Assembly (NCBI GenBank): GCA_905182995.1 | Contig: CAJJDP010000132.1 | Coordinates: forward strand, 107,940-171,939 | DNA: 64,000 bases | Source: Paramecium octaurelia | Lineage: Eukaryota; Ciliophora; Oligohymenophorea; Peniculida; Parameciidae | Reading direction: 5' to 3' | Part shown: positions 61,285-64,000 of the stretch, piece after piece | How positions within the stretch are numbered: position 1 is the first letter of the stretch | How the letters are laid out: each line of letters opens with the position of its first letter | Position numbers and translations under genes: made by a program | The notes under the pieces: generated by a model | The model's input: only the letters and a program-made list of their open reading frames with translations | What the model was told of the DNA's origin: nothing | Databases searched by the model: none

Positions 61285-62054
61285 TCATAATTGCAAGTTC
61301 TTTGAATTTACATTCAACTATGTTTTTAAACTTTTTTTCTTAATTTGCTTTATTTTTAAGACTGTTTCTAGCATTTATAAACCAATTTAAGACCTATTGG
61401 AAATCGATATTTTTCATACTTATTTGTTAGTTAAATTTGTTTGTTAGACTAATTACTCCACCTATTAAGGTTTTGGATATGGATTGTTGTAATTCTCAAT
61501 CAGCCATTTTTTGAGTATCATATTAGCGGATTTTGAATAAGTCCTCTTAGTGTTTGCTAAAGGGAATATCAAAATTATATCTTACTTGGATAATTTTAGA
61601 GTAATTTCAATTTCTAGATGTCTTCATAGAGTTTGATTTTGTTTTAAATTTAGGTTGTGGCTTCTTCGAAAAATTGGGTCATTTATGTTTGAGTCATGGT
61701 AGAATACAATTTCTCATTTATTATTCTCGATTTTAGGATTTCAAAGAAGGTTTTGAGTTGAGCACTCTTTTCAACTGCCTATCTTATAATTAAAAGTAAT
61801 ACATTTGTCTCTTGAGTGCATTCGACATCGATGGACTCATTTTTCTTCTGGATGTCTTCATTTTGGATTTGAGACATTTGCTGTTGGCTTAACCACTAAA
61901 CCCAAATGTGCTCTAAGCTCTGAATATCCGATTTAACTTTCTGTTCCTTTTATTCGTTAACTGATTGAATAGTGAAGTATATATTACCTTGCTGTTGTAA
62001 TTACTGGTAAGAGGATAATTTAATGGGCTCTTCGAAGAAATTTTAGAAATTCAT
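61285..62054 (-). CDS. TALE-class homeodomain protein
   Basis: Introns of 29, 26 and 19 nt leave 231 residues. The homeodomain is at the C-terminus: TKRTYSKSANMILKKWL, IENYNNPYPKPQQVEQL, VQQTNLTNKQVLNWFI, then NARNSLKNK. The NPYP in the three-residue loop extension and WFINAR in helix 3 identify the TALE (KN/PBX/MEIS) class. The upstream 150 residues are helical and glutamine-rich. It should be a sequence-specific DNA-binding regulator in the nucleus. Its C-terminal end depends on the 19-nt intron; without it the frame runs on into AT-rich sequence. Confidence 0.88.
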
Positions 62055-62298
62055 AATTAAGGGAATCTTTTTTTATTTTTTAAAATTGATTAATTCAAGT
62101 CAAAATTTTACTGATAAATTGCAAATCAGCACTCTAGAAGGATGATACATGTCACACTTTTTGTAGAATAGCAACATTTAACTTTCACGAATACTAATTT
62201 TGAATCAAAGCTGGTGGTATGTTCCCAAAAATCAAAAATAATGACTCCATAAATAACTTTAATATATTATTAATTTTAATATTTAATAGTGAATTAAG

Positions 62299-62532
62299 AT
62301 GAAGTCTAAATTTCAACAAACAACAAGAAATTTAGTATCAATACCCAAATATTCCATTTACCATTTCTTTCAGAAGAAAGATACATACAAGGATCCTAAG
62401 GGTCAACAAATAAGAATTTTTAAAATGCCCAAGTTCCTGATCCCAACCCTAATTCTCTTGTCATCAGCCTTCATATACCACCAAGCATTCTCAAAAAAAG
62501 AGACTATTATCAAAATAAATGAGGATTAGTGA
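62299..62532 (+). CDS. small single-span membrane protein
   Basis: An intronless frame of 77 residues. The N-terminal 40 residues are basic (SKFQQTTRNLVSIPKYS) and precede one hydrophobic span (KFLIPTLILLSSAFIYH) and a short polar tail ending INEDQ. A basic, acid-free N-terminus before a single span fits a mitochondrial inner-membrane subunit, but the family is not recognised. The frame passes TAG (Gln) before TGA. Confidence 0.6.
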
Positions 62533-62577
62533 ATAAAATCAGAATAATTATAAAAATAATTAACAATATTTTATTAT

Positions 62578-63353
62578 ATGAAATCTCACAATCAAGGCAG
62601 ATAAGATTTCCTTCAATGGATTAATGAATTAACGGAATGCGATTATCCCAAAGTCGAGGTTCTATTTTAATATTTAATTTAGTTATTGTCAGATGGAATT
62701 GGCTATTGTTAAATAATAGATGCATTGCATCCCGGAGCCATCTACCTTTCAAAATTGAATTTCATGGCCAGATTCCCAGATGAATACACCAAGAATCTTA
62801 AAGTAACTGATAATATTTAACACAGGTTCTTGATGATGCATTTTCTAAATTGAAAATTGACAAAGTTGTTCCAATTGACAAATTAAGCAAATGCAAATTT
62901 TAAGATAACATGGCTTTCTTATAATGGATGTACAATTATGCATCCAAAGTTAATCCATTTGTTAAAAATTATAGAGGGTATTCAAGAAGATTGGAGGCTT
63001 TTGAAAAATAACATCATGGTCGTTATACATAAATGAGTGCACATCTAATTCCAAATACTGAATTTTTAAAATTCAAATAGACAGATATCGATGGCAGAAC
63101 CTTCTTAAAAGTTGAATCAACCAAAGCTTAATAGGCTGAGGATGCCATCAAAGAATTAGAAATCGATATCAAAAATAAAATGGATTACAATTGGAAATTG
63201 ATCTATGCTCTAGATGATCTATAATATTAAAGAGATGTATTGTATGGATTGCTAACTAAAATTGATTAATGCGTACAAAAAAGCAGTGATCCTGCTGCAG
63301 TTAAGATGCACAACGTAATCATGGAAGAACCTATAGATTTTTCAGAAAAATGA
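62578..63353 (+). CDS. EB1/MAPRE microtubule plus-end-binding protein
   Basis: One 23-nt intron ending CAG leaves 250 residues. The N-terminal calponin-homology domain is clear: RQDFLQWINELTECDYPKV, SDGIGYCQIIDALHPG, VVPIDKLSKCKFQDNMAF and LQWMYNYASKVNP. The C-terminal EB1 motif follows a linker and a short coiled coil (AIKELEIDIKNKMDYNWKL, LQYQRDVLYGLLTKID). The acidic C-terminus is MEEPIDFSEK, without the EEY/F tail used to bind CAP-Gly proteins. EB1 tracks growing microtubule ends and recruits partners. It starts 45 bp after the preceding gene. Confidence 0.92.
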
Positions 63354-63515
63354 TTTATAGTTATAAGACAATTCTACTTTAGAAATTTCTTCGAGATATT
63401 ATTATGTCCACCAGTCAATTAATATGAATTTCCTCATATTTAAAATATTTTTGATTGTCAAAGGTGGATTTAACATCAATATCAAATAAAAGCAAATAAA
63501 TAAAAATTTATTTTA

Positions 63516-64000
63516 ATGTTATCAAGCTCACAAAAATCCCAAGTGTATAAAAGAACTTCATATCTGACTGAATCAGGTTCTTTACCCATTACAGCCAGAC
63601 CTTAATCATCCTACGTCAGCACATTGGAAAAGAAGGAACTTAGAAGGTATATTGAATTATTATTAGATATCCTACTGAATGGGCTGAATAGGTTGACAAT
63701 AAAACAGACAATAGGTTTCATCACGTGATCCTCAATCAGAGTAAGGCTGAGCACAATCCTAATTTGGCATCTCCCAGTAAAATATTCGGATTGACAGAAA
63801 GGTTCATTTTACATTCTATTTCAATAGTCGACGATTGAACACACAAAATGACGATTTACTCTCTGCCTTCAGAAGAAAAAATTAATCTTTAAGCAATTTG
63901 GGAAGTTGGTAATTCAATAGCACTCCTGTTGCTAATCAATCACAAAATACTTAGAGCAAAGCTTCAACAAATTCAAAGCCACAACCTATGTTAACTAGAA
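63516..64000 (+). CDS. hypothetical protein, 3'-truncated by window end
   Basis: Two introns (20 and 26 nt) are supported within the 485 bases present. The reading is Ser/Thr/Gln/Asn-rich (SSSQKSQVYKRTSY, SGSLPITARPQSSY, SRRLNTQNDDLLSAFR) and appears disordered. No domain is seen in this part; the rest of the gene is outside the window. Confidence 0.6.

Overview
The window is ciliate macronuclear DNA, almost certainly Paramecium. Under the standard code every gene shatters into short ORFs. Reading TAA and TAG as glutamine with TGA as the only stop gives long, domain-bearing frames. These frames are broken by tiny introns of about 19-34 nt, mostly GTA...TAG. The DNA is very AT-rich, genes are packed on both strands, and UTRs and promoters are very short. 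The exact species cannot be told from the sequence. I resolve about 40 genes, and the exon arithmetic (CDS length minus introns divisible by three) closes for nearly all of them.

Layout. 1-3,970 is gene-poor: a decayed ORF relic, then a reverse-strand gene with a transposase-like helix-turn-helix and an anomalous 73-nt insert. 3,974-13,743 holds a calcium-dependent protein kinase, an SRPK kinase, a mitochondrial-type membrane protein, a trichocyst matrix protein, a coiled-coil protein and a RING-like protein. 13,766-17,785 holds FolD and the splicing factor PRP38B, with a 1,380-bp false duplication around a single n at 15,317. 18,528-24,718 holds a glyoxalase-like gene with a frameshift, a pseudokinase and a DUSP-type ubiquitin protease. 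24,863-34,108 holds small hypothetical genes, a second pseudokinase, a CHAP amidase, an active-looking CAMK-like kinase and a multipass membrane protein. 34,196-38,640 holds a PLP fold-type II enzyme and an RS-domain RNA-binding protein, with a second false duplication around the n at 36,691. 38,655-47,162 is one giant coiled-coil gene of about 2,830 residues. 47,185-57,784 holds a UBTD protein, basal-body-like proteins, a vacuolar sorting receptor, a degenerate HAD phosphatase, two tandem secreted lipases and an F-box protein. 57,934-64,000 holds coiled-coil genes, a TALE homeodomain gene, an EB1 protein and a truncated gene at the edge.

Genes that may work together (inference): the secretory and digestive set (trichocyst matrix protein, sorting receptor, lipases, other signal-peptide proteins); the mRNA-processing set (SRPK, PRP38B, RS-domain RNA-binding protein); the ubiquitin set (USP, UBTD, F-box, RING-like); and the cytoskeletal set (EB1, coiled coils). 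Notable features are two pseudokinases and one phosphatase lacking catalytic residues, four divergent gene pairs whose start codons lie only 14-24 bp apart, and two assembly duplications that should be collapsed before any copy-number claim.
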